From NCBI GenBank assembly GCA_021295915.1, contig JAGWBK010000011.1:1-40199 (forward strand): 40,199 nt of DNA, written 5' to 3'. Origin of the DNA: Dehalococcoidia bacterium. Its GTDB lineage: Bacteria; Chloroflexota; Dehalococcoidia; Lucifugimonadales; UBA1123. This document shows, piece by piece, positions 25,473-33,713 of this stretch. Position 1 is the first letter of the stretch. The number at the start of each line of letters is the position of its first letter. The translations under genes and the position numbers were made by a program. Below the pieces are notes generated by a model that ran no database searches, was not told where the DNA came from, and saw only the letters and a program-made list of their open reading frames with translations.

Positions 25473-27263
25473 CTACTCGACCAGCACCTTCAGCTTGAGT
25501 TCATCGAGCTGTCCCTGGTCGACTTCGCCCGGTGCTCCAAAGAGCGGATCGATCCCATTTTGGGTCTTCGGGAAAGCTATCACGTCCCTGATGTTGTCGG
25601 TCTGGAGGAGCACCATGAGCAGCCTGTCTATTCCGGGCGCTATGCCTCCGTGTGGAGGCGCGCCGTACTCGAACGCGGTCAGAAGCTGGCCGAAGCGCTC
25701 TGCGACATCGTCAGTCGTGTACCCGAGAACCTCGAACACCTTCTCCTGGAGCTCCCGCGTGTGAATCCTGATGCTCCCGCTGGCAAGCTCGTGTCCGTTC
25801 GCGACGAGATCATACAGGCGTCCGATCACCCGACTCGGATCTGTCTCGATGTACTTCTCGGTGCCATACTTTGGCATGGAGAACGCGTGGTGCATTGCGT
25901 CCCATCTCTCTTCGTTCTCGTTCCACTCGAACAGCGGAAAGTCGGTAACGAATGCGAATGCGATCAGGTCTGGGTCGGTCAGTTCCAGTCGGCGTCCCAT
26001 CTCGTGCCGAAGGCTGCTCAGCGCCTGGTTGGTGGTCTTTTCAGGGCCAGCTACTATCAGCACCATATCGCCGACGTTCGCGCCGGTATTCCTGGCAATC
26101 TCCTTGATCTGGTCGAGCGACAGGAACCGGGCGGCAGCAGACCTCACCTGGTCTACGGTCAGATCGTCGACAGAGCCCTCGCCGTTAAGTGCAATGGTGA
26201 CAAGGCCTCTCGCACCCCACGCCTTGACGAAGTCGATCAGCTCGTCCGTCTGGCGTCTTGAGTACGAAGCACAACCCGGCGCGCTAAACCCCTTGACTAT
26301 GCCGCCGCTCTCCACGGCAGACGTGAAGACGCGGAAGTCTGTGGACGCTGCGATGTCGGAGAGGTCAGCCATCTTCATTTCGAAGCGCAGGTCTGGTTTG
26401 TCTGTGCCGTAAGACGCCATCGACTCTGCATATGTCAGCCTTGGGAATGGCCTGAGCAGGCGCTTTTCAGGCATGACCGTGTCGATCAGGGCGGTGTAGA
26501 GCTCTTCTATCAACCCGAGGACGTCGTCTTCCTCGACGAAGCTCATTTCGAGATCGAGCTGCGTGTGCTCCGGCTGGCGGTCGGCCCGCGGGTCTTCATC
26601 CCTGAAACACCTGGCAATCTGGAAGTACTTCTCGACTCCCGCCGCCATCAGCAGCTGCTTGAGCTGCTGGGGTGACTGTGGAAGCGCGTAGAAGCTGCCC
26701 GGATACAGCCGGCTGGGGACGAGATAGTCGCGCGCGCCTTCCGGTGTGCTCTTGATGAGTATGGGCGTCTCAACCTCGAGGAAGCCTCTCTGGTCCAGGA
26801 AGTCTCGAATGAATTTGACCACCTTGTGCCTGAGCACCAGCATGTCCCTCATGCCCGGTCGACGGAGGTCGAGGTACCTGTATTGCATGCGCAACAACTC
26901 ATCTACATCAGACTCTTCGTTGATGTAGAAGGGTGGTGTAAGGGCCTCATTGAGTACGGAGGCATCAGAGGCGACGAGTTCTATCGCACCAGTCGCTATG
27001 CCGGGGTTTTCGGTGCCTTCCGGTCGCGGTGCGACCTCGCCTGAGACCTGCACAACCCACTCGTTACGAAAGCTCTCTGCGATCCGGTGGGCGTCTGGAG
27101 CTATTTCAGGATTGAATACGACCTGCGTCAGACCGTCGCGGTCCCTGATGTCGATGAAGATCAGCGAACCGTGGTCCCGGCGGCGGTGCACCCATCCGGC
27201 CAGGGTAGCTGACTGGCCGGCGTGCTCGGCCCTTAAACTTCCGCAACTTATCGACTTGAGCAA
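25473..27263 (-). CDS. aspS: aspartate--tRNA ligase
   Basis: AspRS charges tRNA-Asp (and tRNA-Asn if non-discriminating) with aspartate in the cytoplasm. The 596-residue product has bacterial-type length and layout. The OB-fold anticodon domain carries LAGWVHRRRDHGSLIFIDIRDRDG. Class II motifs follow: FLEVETPILIKSTPEGARDYL (motif 1 region), FRDEDPRADRQPEHTQLDLEMSF (motif 2), and GIAPGIDRLLMVL (motif 3). The bacterial insertion (GAD domain) lies between motifs 2 and 3. The start is TTG, with GAGGTG five bases ahead. The 201 bases before the Lrp/AsnC gene hold no T-box or other leader that I can see. Confidence 0.96.
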   Translation of the reverse strand: MLKSISCGSLRAEHAGQSATLAGWVHRRRDHGSLIFIDIRDRDGLTQVVFNPEIAPDAHRIAESFRNEWVVQVSGEVAPRPEGTENPGIATGAIELVASDASVLNEALTPPFYINEESDVDELLRMQYRYLDLRRPGMRDMLVLRHKVVKFIRDFLDQRGFLEVETPILIKSTPEGARDYLVPSRLYPGSFYALPQSPQQLKQLLMAAGVEKYFQIARCFRDEDPRADRQPEHTQLDLEMSFVEEDDVLGLIEELYTALIDTVMPEKRLLRPFPRLTYAESMASYGTDKPDLRFEMKMADLSDIAASTDFRVFTSAVESGGIVKGFSAPGCASYSRRQTDELIDFVKAWGARGLVTIALNGEGSVDDLTVDQVRSAAARFLSLDQIKEIARNTGANVGDMVLIVAGPEKTTNQALSSLRHEMGRRLELTDPDLIAFAFVTDFPLFEWNENEERWDAMHHAFSMPKYGTEKYIETDPSRVIGRLYDLVANGHELASGSIRIHTRELQEKVFEVLGYTTDDVAERFGQLLTAFEYGAPPHGGIAPGIDRLLMVLLQTDNIRDVIAFPKTQNGIDPLFGAPGEVDQGQLDELKLKVLVE

Positions 27264-27464
27264 GGCGACACCTCGGAGGGGTGAATGTGGGACAGGTTGC
27301 AGACGCCGTGTCCGCGAACGGAAATGATGATAGCCGGGTTGAGTGTGGGGTGTAAACCTGGATGAGTGAAACCCGAACTATCGGCGTCAAGAGTAGAGGT
27401 CCGGCAATTTGAGATTGGCCGAGCCCCCGGGTCAGTGTGTTGTCACTAGGCTGATGAAGGGGTG

Positions 27465-27908
27465 TTAGCTGGTGAACTGGCCGAGGCTGTCTTTGCCCAC
27501 TGACAGGAGCATGTAGCTCTCGATCCGGTGTATGCCGGTGATCGATCCAAGATCGGTCAGGAGGAACTCGCCAAGCTTGTCGGGGCTGTCGACGCTTATA
27601 CAAAGCATCAGATCGTAGCTCCCCGTCGTACAAGCTGCGAACGTTACCTCTTCCCTGCTACAGATCTCTTCCAGCACGGCGTCCACCTGGGAGGGTTCGA
27701 CTGTCACGCCAACCATGCATTGAGATAGCCGTCCCAGTCCCTTGGGATCTGAGATGACCTTGATCTGCACTACTTCCTCGTCCACCATCCTCTTGAGACG
27801 GCGTCTCACGGTACCTTCACTGACGCCTACGTGACGGGCGATCTGAGCGTTCGACGCTCGTCCGTCGGTGCTCAGTATCTCAACTATCGCCACGTCGATT
27901 CTGTCCAT
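27465..27908 (-). CDS. Lrp/AsnC family transcriptional regulator
   Basis: A 147-residue amino-acid-responsive DNA-binding protein, normal for the family. The N-terminal helix-turn-helix covers about residues 5-45, with LSTDGRASNAQIARHVGVSEGTVRRRLKRM. The C-terminal RAM domain (about residues 65-147) has the CMVGVTVEP and TGSYDLMLCISV strands typical of effector binding and octamer formation. The start ATG has GAAGG ahead. Its regulon cannot be read here; the nearest minus-strand neighbour downstream is aspS, 201 bases away. The next 198 bases upstream (27909-28106) are AT-rich, and may hold the promoter; no ORF is supported there. Confidence 0.93.
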   Translation of the reverse strand: MDRIDVAIVEILSTDGRASNAQIARHVGVSEGTVRRRLKRMVDEEVVQIKVISDPKGLGRLSQCMVGVTVEPSQVDAVLEEICSREEVTFAACTTGSYDLMLCISVDSPDKLGEFLLTDLGSITGIHRIESYMLLSVGKDSLGQFTS

Positions 27909-28106
27909 TGCCTTCGCCTCGGTTTTGGTGACTGTCTAATTCCAATATAGCCATTCTAAGGCCTTGTGAAAAGTGTCTCAAGCCTACATTTGGGCCATGA
28001 TACTCATATTTTCCACGAAACGCAGGCTCAATGTGTGGACGAGGTTCGCTTTCAGCATCTTTATTTGTGTGTGGCGTTATACACGTGGGCGAGTTGACAC
28101 ATATGT

Positions 28107-28589
28107 CTAAAACTTATTAATCGATAAGTAGAAACCTATTCCACCCGCTAGCAAGTTCACCATGTTGAACGTCATTCCGCCTGTGAGATACGTGATAAGC
28201 GAGTACCCGATGAACATGGACAATCCGGCGGCGAGCTTTAGACGCATTCCCCGCTTTCGGTTCGTCGAAAGGCTGATCGTCTCCCCAACCAGGTACCCCA
28301 GGGCTACTATGAGCGCCGCCAGCAGGTAGGGGAAAACAAAGAACATCACCACGACGGAGACGATAACTCCTCCGACTATTCCCACTACCAGGCCGGCCCC
28401 GATCCCCCTCGCTAGGAACATCGGTGACACGTCGAACGTCGGCGTTGGTCGGGATCGGCCGCAGTCGAGGCAGCGAACGCCGACAGGTGCGTGGACCATG
28501 CACCGTGGACAGATCGCGTCCCCGCACCGGCCACAGGCTATGCTCGTCTCTACGCCGGAGTGACGCTTGCAGAATGTCGTCTGTGACAT
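28107..28589 (-). CDS. B-box-type zinc-finger membrane protein
   Basis: A 160-residue membrane protein of unknown role. Residues 7-43 form a B-box-like zinc finger with C7, H10, C19, C22, C27, C30, C40 and C43. Two or three hydrophobic segments follow (about residues 60-105 and 125-155), the first glycine-rich (GIGAGLVVGIVGGVIVSVVV). The zinc finger probably sits in the cytoplasm. I start it at the ATG at 28587-28589, with GAGG nine bases upstream, 11 bases after the plsY stop codon; a GTG at 28625 would overlap plsY. It is the last gene of the PHP-plsY group. Similar zinc-finger/membrane proteins are common in Chloroflexota and Actinomycetota, but without known function. Confidence 0.8.
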   Translation of the reverse strand: MSQTTFCKRHSGVETSIACGRCGDAICPRCMVHAPVGVRCLDCGRSRPTPTFDVSPMFLARGIGAGLVVGIVGGVIVSVVVMFFVFPYLLAALIVALGYLVGETISLSTNRKRGMRLKLAAGLSMFIGYSLITYLTGGMTFNMVNLLAGGIGFYLSINKF

Positions 28590-28600
28590 ACTTAACGACC

Positions 28601-29266
28601 TCAGTCTGGGCGGCGTTCCGTCCACTCGACCCTCTTCGGCACGTCACGGTCCCACACAAGTCGGTACAAGAGGACCTTTGGCAGAGGGTATTCGGATGAA
28701 GGACGCTCCCAATTTGCAGTCAGTCTCTTCAAGAACATCATAAGGCAGATTAGGACAATCGTCAGAATTACCTCTGGTTCTCTCCTGAACATGAGCCCGG
28801 CGAAGGGAAGCACCAGTAGCGCGACGAACGTCCAGAACCCAGTGTCGTGGGTTAGCAACCTGCCTACCGTAAATACGGCCACTCCCAGGATAAGGATTTC
28901 CCAGAACATGCCAAGTCCGAGCGCGGCTCCGACAGCGACGGATACTCCTCTTCCGCCGGTCAGCTTTAGGTACGCTGACCAGTTGTGCCCGAGGACCGCG
29001 GCCAGGCCGGCAGCTCCCTGCACCCACAGGTCGACTCCTACCAGCCTTCCTACGATCACCGGAAGCAAGCCCTTGGCTAAACAATCGAACGCTCCCTGGA
29101 GGATGCCCTGCCACTTCCCCACATGTTCAATTACGTTTGAGGCTCCGACGTTGCCGGAACCGTAGTCCCTGATGTCGATGCCCGCCGCGTACCTCGAAAC
29201 CAGATATCCGGTTGGGATTGAACCGAATAGGTAGGCTGCAGCTATGAGGATTGCGGCCTCGACCAT
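28601..29266 (-). CDS. plsY: glycerol-3-phosphate acyltransferase PlsY
   Basis: PlsY is an integral membrane enzyme that moves an acyl group from acyl-phosphate to glycerol-3-phosphate, starting phospholipid synthesis. The 221-residue product has about five or six hydrophobic segments. Motif 1 reads FGSIPTGYLVSR, motif 2 is GSGNVGASN (usual GSGNPGATN), and motif 3 is GHNWSAYLKLTGGRGVS (usual GHxFPxFLxFKGGKGVA). These substitutions are conservative but the protein is somewhat divergent. The C-terminal 40 residues are charged. The ATG follows the PHP gene stop by 10 bases, so they form one operon. plsX is not in the window. Confidence 0.88.
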   Translation of the reverse strand: MVEAAILIAAAYLFGSIPTGYLVSRYAAGIDIRDYGSGNVGASNVIEHVGKWQGILQGAFDCLAKGLLPVIVGRLVGVDLWVQGAAGLAAVLGHNWSAYLKLTGGRGVSVAVGAALGLGMFWEILILGVAVFTVGRLLTHDTGFWTFVALLVLPFAGLMFRREPEVILTIVLICLMMFLKRLTANWERPSSEYPLPKVLLYRLVWDRDVPKRVEWTERRPD

Positions 29267-29276
29267 GTTCTATTCG

Positions 29277-30158
29277 TCAGACCCTGTGGACCGATCGCAC
29301 TATGTCTCTGTGCGCGGCCTCGAGCCTCTCGACAGTTGCCATAGGTGGTCCCACGGTCCCTGGCTCTGGTTCGCCCGGGTTCCCGGAGCAATGGTAGTCG
29401 CTTCCGCCGCAGGGAATCAGGTCGAGCTCGTTTGCGATGCGCTCCAGGTTCGCAACCTGATCGGGAGTATAGTCCCCGTAGAATACCTCTACCCCGACGA
29501 GTCCGTGCTCCTTCAGCTGTCTTACAGTGTCGTCGAGTTCCTGCACCTCGCCTCTGCTGGACTTGATCTGAGAGTAGGTGGGGTGAGCCATCACTGGCAC
29601 CGCTCCATTCTGGCGCAGCATGAGGATCGCGTCTTCGGGAGTCAACTTCATCCTCTCGACGTATGCTGGCCCTTCCCTCCCGATCAGCTCGTCGAATACC
29701 TGGTTGGGATACTCGTAGTACCCGGCCTCGACCATCGCACTCGCAATGTGCGGCCTGCCTATCGAGGCGTCGCCTGCGATCTGCTGGACGCGACTCCACT
29801 CGATCGCATAGCCCATCGAATTTAGGCGTTTGACCATTGCGCTTCCCCGGTCGAAGCGTCCCTCCCTGAATCGGGCAAGCGTCTCCTGGAATTCTTTGTC
29901 GGACGTGTTGATGAAATATCCCAGGACGTGAATTTCCGAACCAGGCACGTCGGTGCTCAATTCGATTGCGGGAATGATTCGCAGGTCGGTGAATGCATCT
30001 GCGGCGGCAAAGGCTTCGGTGAGCCCTTCAGTTGAGTCGTGATCGCTGATTGCTATGGTCTTCAGGCCTCGTCCGGCGCACAACTCCACCAGTTCGGTAG
30101 GGGTAAGTGTGCCATCAGATGCGCTGGTATGGAGATGCAGGTCGACTTCAATCGTCAT
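29277..30158 (-). CDS. PHP-domain phosphoesterase
   Basis: A 293-residue PHP-domain protein like YciV/RNase AM, whose members remove 5' nucleotides from nucleoside bisphosphates and short RNAs, using bound metals. Metal-ligand motifs are DLHLHTSASDG at residues 6-16, ISDHDSTEG (37-45), a glutamate in IPAIELST, GRPHIASAMVEAGY, MAHPTYSQ, and near the C-terminus GGSDYHCSG. The start has GGAG seven bases ahead. It begins the operon with plsY and the zinc-finger membrane protein gene and sits after the terminator at 30209-30240. The substrate is not readable from sequence; a DNA polymerase-type PHP fragment is unlikely at this length. Confidence 0.9.
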   Translation of the reverse strand: MTIEVDLHLHTSASDGTLTPTELVELCAGRGLKTIAISDHDSTEGLTEAFAAADAFTDLRIIPAIELSTDVPGSEIHVLGYFINTSDKEFQETLARFREGRFDRGSAMVKRLNSMGYAIEWSRVQQIAGDASIGRPHIASAMVEAGYYEYPNQVFDELIGREGPAYVERMKLTPEDAILMLRQNGAVPVMAHPTYSQIKSSRGEVQELDDTVRQLKEHGLVGVEVFYGDYTPDQVANLERIANELDLIPCGGSDYHCSGNPGEPEPGTVGPPMATVERLEAAHRDIVRSVHRV

Positions 30159-30208
30159 GTTTAGTCTCCGAGGAGGTCGGAAGCTGGTCCGATGTCCCGT
30201 TCAAACAG

Positions 30209-30240
30209 ACGCAGCGGCCGGAATGACCCGACCGCTGCGT
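30209..30240 (-). terminator. intrinsic terminator after rny
   Basis: ACGCAGCGG pairs with CCGCTGCGT, and in minus-strand RNA the stem can extend to 13 pairs with one U-G pair (ACGCAGCGGTCGG against CCGGCCGCTGCGT) around a six-base loop. A short T-containing tract follows (CTGTTTGA on the minus strand, TTTCTTG on the plus). It separates rny from the PHP-plsY operon. Stability on the minus strand is better than on the plus strand. Confidence 0.75.
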
Positions 30241-30294
30241 TTCTTGCAGTTTGTACAGGATATCAGGTGGTGTGCTGCGAAGCGCGTTCTGATG

Positions 30295-31821
30295 CTACCT
30301 CGCGTACTCGACGCTTCTGCTTTCCCGAATCACCGTCACCTTGATCTGTCCTGGATAGACAAGGTTGTCTTCGACCTTCTTGACGATGTCCCTGGCCAAC
30401 TTTGAAGCCATTATGTCGTCAATCGAGTCCGGCTTGACCATTACACGAACTTCGCGTCCTGCCTGTATGGCGAAGCAGCGTTCCACTCCTTCGAAGTCGC
30501 TTGCTACTTCCTCCAGGGCCTGTAGACGCTTGATGTAGTTTTCTACTGTGTCCTTGCGGGCGCCCGGACGGGCAGCGCTGATGGCATCTGCCGCGGCAAC
30601 GATGAACGCCTCAGGTGAACTCATTACATCGTCGTGGTGTTCGGCGATGCACGCGCATACCCTACCGGAGACGTTGTACTTGTTCGCTATCTCGGCGCCG
30701 ATCTCAGCGTGCGGTCCTTCGACCTCGTGGGTAAGTGCCTTGCCGAGGTCATGTAGGAGACCTCCGGCCTTGGCAACCTTGATGTTTGCGCCAACTTCAG
30801 AGGCGATCATTCCCGCAATATGGCAGACCTCCAGCGAGTGCTGGAGCACGTTCTCACCGTAGCTGTAGCGGAACTTCAACCGTCCCAACAGCCTGATGAT
30901 CTCGGGGTTTATTCCACGGACCCCTGCGTCGAATATCGCTTCTTCTCCGGCCGACCAGATCGACTTTTCGACCTCTTTCTCAGAGCGGCTGACCATCTCC
31001 TCAATGCGGGCAGGGTGAATCCTGCCGTCCTGAATGAGCTTGGTCACGGCGATCCTGGCGACCTCTCGCCTGACGGGATCGAAGCACGACAGGGTCACTG
31101 CCTCTGGCGTGTCATCGATAATCAGGTCGACGCCTGTATTCTTTTCGATTGCTCTAATATTCCGTCCTTCACGGCCTATCAGACGACCTTTCATGTCGTC
31201 ATTCGGAAGGGGAACTGATGTAACTGTCATCTCGGAGACAACATCGGCGGCCATTCGCTGTATGCTCGTGGCGAGTATTCTGGACGAGACCTCGCGTGCA
31301 TCCTCCTGGGCCTGCACCTCGATGTCTCTGTAACGCCGGGCTATCTCGTGCTGTATCTCTTCCTCTGCCTCATGCATCAGCAGGTCCTTTGCCTGCGGAA
31401 GGCTCAGTTCGGAGATCTCCTCAAGTTTAGCGAGTGCTTGCTGTTTGCTCTCCTCGATCTCGTCCCATTTCTTCTGGGCTTGGCCCTCCTGCTGCGCTAT
31501 CTTGCTCTCGCGCCTCTCAAGATTCTTGGCCCGCTTGTCGAGGTTTTCATCTCTCTTTCTCAGCCTGCGCTCAGACCGTTTGAGCTCAGACCTGTTTTCT
31601 CGCTGTTCGGTCTCCCATTCAGCGCGGAGTTTCAGGGCTTCTTCCTTGGCTTCTAACACCAGGGTATGGGCCTCGCTCTGCGCAGCTTCTACTATCTGGT
31701 TAGCTTCAACTTGAGCGCTGTTGATTCGTCTCGCTGAAACCAGCCGACGGCCATAAAAGCCGGCTCCAGCCCCTACCGATAGGCCTAAAAGGACGGCGAG
31801 CAGGGCAAAAATGCTTTCCAT
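30295..31821 (-). CDS. rny: ribonuclease Y
   Basis: Ribonuclease Y is a membrane-anchored endoribonuclease that starts mRNA decay in many bacteria. The 508-residue product has an N-terminal transmembrane helix (ESIFALLAVLLGLSVGAGAG), a long charged coiled-coil (about residues 30-190), a KH domain containing KGRLIGREGRNIRAIE, and an HD domain with LLHDLGKALTHE and later AEHHDD. The end with QIKVTVIRESRSVEYAR is typical. I start it at the ATG at 31819-31821, with GGAAGGTG about six bases ahead, because upstream residues are unlike the family. A strong minus-strand terminator 108 bases upstream (31930-31962) may be related to its control. Confidence 0.95.
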   Translation of the reverse strand: MESIFALLAVLLGLSVGAGAGFYGRRLVSARRINSAQVEANQIVEAAQSEAHTLVLEAKEEALKLRAEWETEQRENRSELKRSERRLRKRDENLDKRAKNLERRESKIAQQEGQAQKKWDEIEESKQQALAKLEEISELSLPQAKDLLMHEAEEEIQHEIARRYRDIEVQAQEDAREVSSRILATSIQRMAADVVSEMTVTSVPLPNDDMKGRLIGREGRNIRAIEKNTGVDLIIDDTPEAVTLSCFDPVRREVARIAVTKLIQDGRIHPARIEEMVSRSEKEVEKSIWSAGEEAIFDAGVRGINPEIIRLLGRLKFRYSYGENVLQHSLEVCHIAGMIASEVGANIKVAKAGGLLHDLGKALTHEVEGPHAEIGAEIANKYNVSGRVCACIAEHHDDVMSSPEAFIVAAADAISAARPGARKDTVENYIKRLQALEEVASDFEGVERCFAIQAGREVRVMVKPDSIDDIMASKLARDIVKKVEDNLVYPGQIKVTVIRESRSVEYAR

Positions 31822-31929
31822 TCGCTTCACCTTCCCTTGTTTTTCCCACTCCGATAGACGGTATGGGAATGGTCTCATAGTAGGCAGGGTTAGGTGATAT
31901 GTCAAGGAGAAACGATGTCATGATTCACG

Positions 31930-31962
31930 AAAAAACGGACCCTAATCGTGCTGCTAGGGTCC
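31930..31962 (-). terminator. strong minus-strand intrinsic terminator
   Basis: On the minus strand GGACCCTA pairs with TAGGGTCC (8 pairs, loop of 10), followed after one base by TTTTTT (31935-31930). This is a clear rho-independent terminator. It lies between two divergent genes, so no annotated minus-strand gene ends here. It must end either a small RNA or a leader transcript of rny. Confidence 0.8.
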
Positions 31963-32110
31963 CATTCCAGGAGGTCAGGCGAGCGCAGATATGAGTCGCT
32001 CAAGCTTCAGACTCGAAGCCCTCGAGTCGGGGCATGCGCTTGAACTGCGGGCACCGGGTAACACGCGTCGTGGGCGACGATAACCTGCGTTTCTTGACAC
32101 CGTGAATCCT
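31930..32110 (-). ncRNA. candidate structured small RNA or rny leader
   Basis: The minus strand of this divergent intergenic region can fold before the terminator. A perfect stem GACTCGA/TCGAGTC (32013-32031 area) closes a GGGCT loop, and an outer stem TTCAAGC/GCTTGAG surrounds it, with smaller pairs further out. A rod-like shape of about 180 nt would fit a 6S-type RNA, but no conserved 6S sequence is recognisable, and it is not an SRP RNA (no GGAAG/AGCAGCC core). Promoter evidence is weak: TATCAT at 32115-32120 on the minus strand without a good -35 box. The call rests mainly on the orphan terminator. Confidence 0.3.
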
Positions 32111-32120
32111 TCGCTATGAT
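32094..32120 (+). promoter_or_regulatory. possible promoter of the metalloprotease gene
   Basis: TTGACA at 32094-32099 and TATGAT at 32115-32120 are good sigma-70-type boxes, although the spacing of 15 is short. It would start transcription about 40 bases before the lipoprotein gene. Strand and position fit that gene. Confidence 0.4.
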
Positions 32121-32168
32121 ACTCTCTGTCGAGTTACGAACCGGCAGCTAAGGGTGGAATCACCACGC

Positions 32169-33713
32169 ATGGAGGCCTCCTTGAGAGTAGTAGTCGCTAT
32201 TTTTGCGCTAGTTATATTGGCTACAGCTTGTGGCGATGAGCCGGCCCCTATTCCCACCGCTGTGCCACTGCCAACGTCCACCCCGCAACCGACACCTACT
32301 CCGCAGCCCACGCACACTCCGGCTCCAACTGCGACACCGGAGCCCACTCCTACTCCAAGACCGACAAGCACCCCAGCACCGACTCCCACGTTTGCTCCCG
32401 CACCTGTGATTCTGCCGACAGTGGAGGTCGTGGTCGAAATCCCGACTCCAGCTGCAGCGTTCCCGCCAGACCTGGACCGTAAGCTGGACGCGGTCAGCCT
32501 GCAGTCTGCAGCGATTAGGGGCCTCACGAATCGGGGGTCGTTCGAGAGACGGCTGGTATCTACTGACGAACTCAGGCAGAAGTTGGAGGACAACCTCGCA
32601 GAGAACGCTGATGATATCGAGGTAGCCGACCGGCTCTACTCGTTGCTCGGTATTATCGAGCCCGGTTCATCTCTTGAAGACGTGCTGCTGGACGTGTATT
32701 CCAACATAGTAGTCGGCCTGTTCGACACAGAAGAGAACGTGCTGTTCGTTGTTGCCGACGCAGACGAGTTTACTCTCTCGAATGAACTCACGGTCTCTCA
32801 TGAAGTAACACACGCCCTTCAGCAGCAGCACTTCAACATCAGGGACATCAGAGAACCTTACGAAGGCAACTCCGACAGGGTGCGAGCGATCACAGCCCTC
32901 ATTGAGGGAGATGCGTCACTCGTCGAGCTCATCTACAGGCTCCGCGTTTTCAATGACGCTCAACGCGAAAGCCACATGCAGGAAGCGCAATCGGCTGACC
33001 TGTCTGCATACAGGGCGGCACCTCCGTTTATTCAGCGAACGGTTGCATTCCCGTACTTTGAGGGGGCGAATTTCGCCATCTACCTGTTCCAGCAATATGG
33101 TGACTTTACAGCTATTGATGCAGCCTACGACGCCCTGCCAGAGTCGACCGAACAGATACTTCACCCGGAGCGTCTTGGACTGGACTCACCAATAGAGGTC
33201 ACAATACCCGACCTTGTTGCCGTCCTTGGCGATGGATGGTCGGAGGTTGACCGCGACGTGATGGGAGAGCTGTTCGCTGCGGCACTTCTTGAGGGAGCGC
33301 TTGCTCCTGATGTGGCTGCAACTGCCGCTGCCGGGTGGGGAGGCGATACCTTCCTGCTGATGGAAGACCCGTCTGGAGACGAAGTGATTGCTTCGGTCAG
33401 TGTCTGGGACTCCGTGGAAGACGCAGCGGAATTCTCATCTGCTGTAATGGAGTACTTCCAGTCGCTAACCGGAGCCGAAGAGTGGACTGTGCAGGAGTCC
33501 ATGTACGGTGAGGTAGCCAATCGAATCGCTGTTGAAGATGCCGTCGTAGTAGACGTCAGGTCCAAAGAGGATACAGTCTGGCTGGCCGTGGGAAACAACC
33601 CTGACTCAGTCGATGCTGTCGTTACTGCGACTCTTGAGGACACGGTCGGGGCCGACGCCGTCGGTCAAGATGAAGCGGCGACTTCTACCACCGCGACAAC
33701 TACGTCGCCCTGA
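32169..33713 (+). CDS. lipoprotein with HEVTH zinc metallopeptidase motif
   Basis: A 514-residue predicted secreted lipoprotein. The N-terminus has a signal peptide with lipobox ILATAC, placing the lipidated cysteine at residue 21. A long Pro/Thr-rich linker (about residues 28-95) would hold the domain off the membrane. The folded part carries SHEVTHALQQQHF, with the zinc motif HEVTH at 211-215, and about 35 residues later ALIEGDASLVE, whose glutamate fits a third ligand as in gluzincins. No close family known to me; peptidase activity is inference. I use the ATG at 32169; GTG 32154 and TTG 32181 (with GGAGG five bases ahead) are alternative starts. The stop directly abuts ffh, convergent and with no terminator between. 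Confidence 0.8.
   Translation: MEASLRVVVAIFALVILATACGDEPAPIPTAVPLPTSTPQPTPTPQPTHTPAPTATPEPTPTPRPTSTPAPTPTFAPAPVILPTVEVVVEIPTPAAAFPPDLDRKLDAVSLQSAAIRGLTNRGSFERRLVSTDELRQKLEDNLAENADDIEVADRLYSLLGIIEPGSSLEDVLLDVYSNIVVGLFDTEENVLFVVADADEFTLSNELTVSHEVTHALQQQHFNIRDIREPYEGNSDRVRAITALIEGDASLVELIYRLRVFNDAQRESHMQEAQSADLSAYRAAPPFIQRTVAFPYFEGANFAIYLFQQYGDFTAIDAAYDALPESTEQILHPERLGLDSPIEVTIPDLVAVLGDGWSEVDRDVMGELFAAALLEGALAPDVAATAAAGWGGDTFLLMEDPSGDEVIASVSVWDSVEDAAEFSSAVMEYFQSLTGAEEWTVQESMYGEVANRIAVEDAVVVDVRSKEDTVWLAVGNNPDSVDAVVTATLEDTVGADAVGQDEAATSTTATTTSP

Noticed and set aside
29244-29825. Plus-strand frame over the PHP gene
   Set aside because: The minus-strand PHP gene has clear metal-binding motifs; the opposite frame has none.
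31930-32110. SRP RNA next to ffh
   Set aside because: The conserved GGAAG tetraloop and AGCAGCC core of SRP RNA are not present in either strand of the interval.
32150-32168. AAGGGTGGAATCACCACGC, resembling the T-box leader motif
   Set aside because: It differs from the GGTGGNACC core, has no specifier stem or terminator after it, and lies before a lipoprotein gene rather than an aminoacyl-tRNA synthetase or amino-acid gene.
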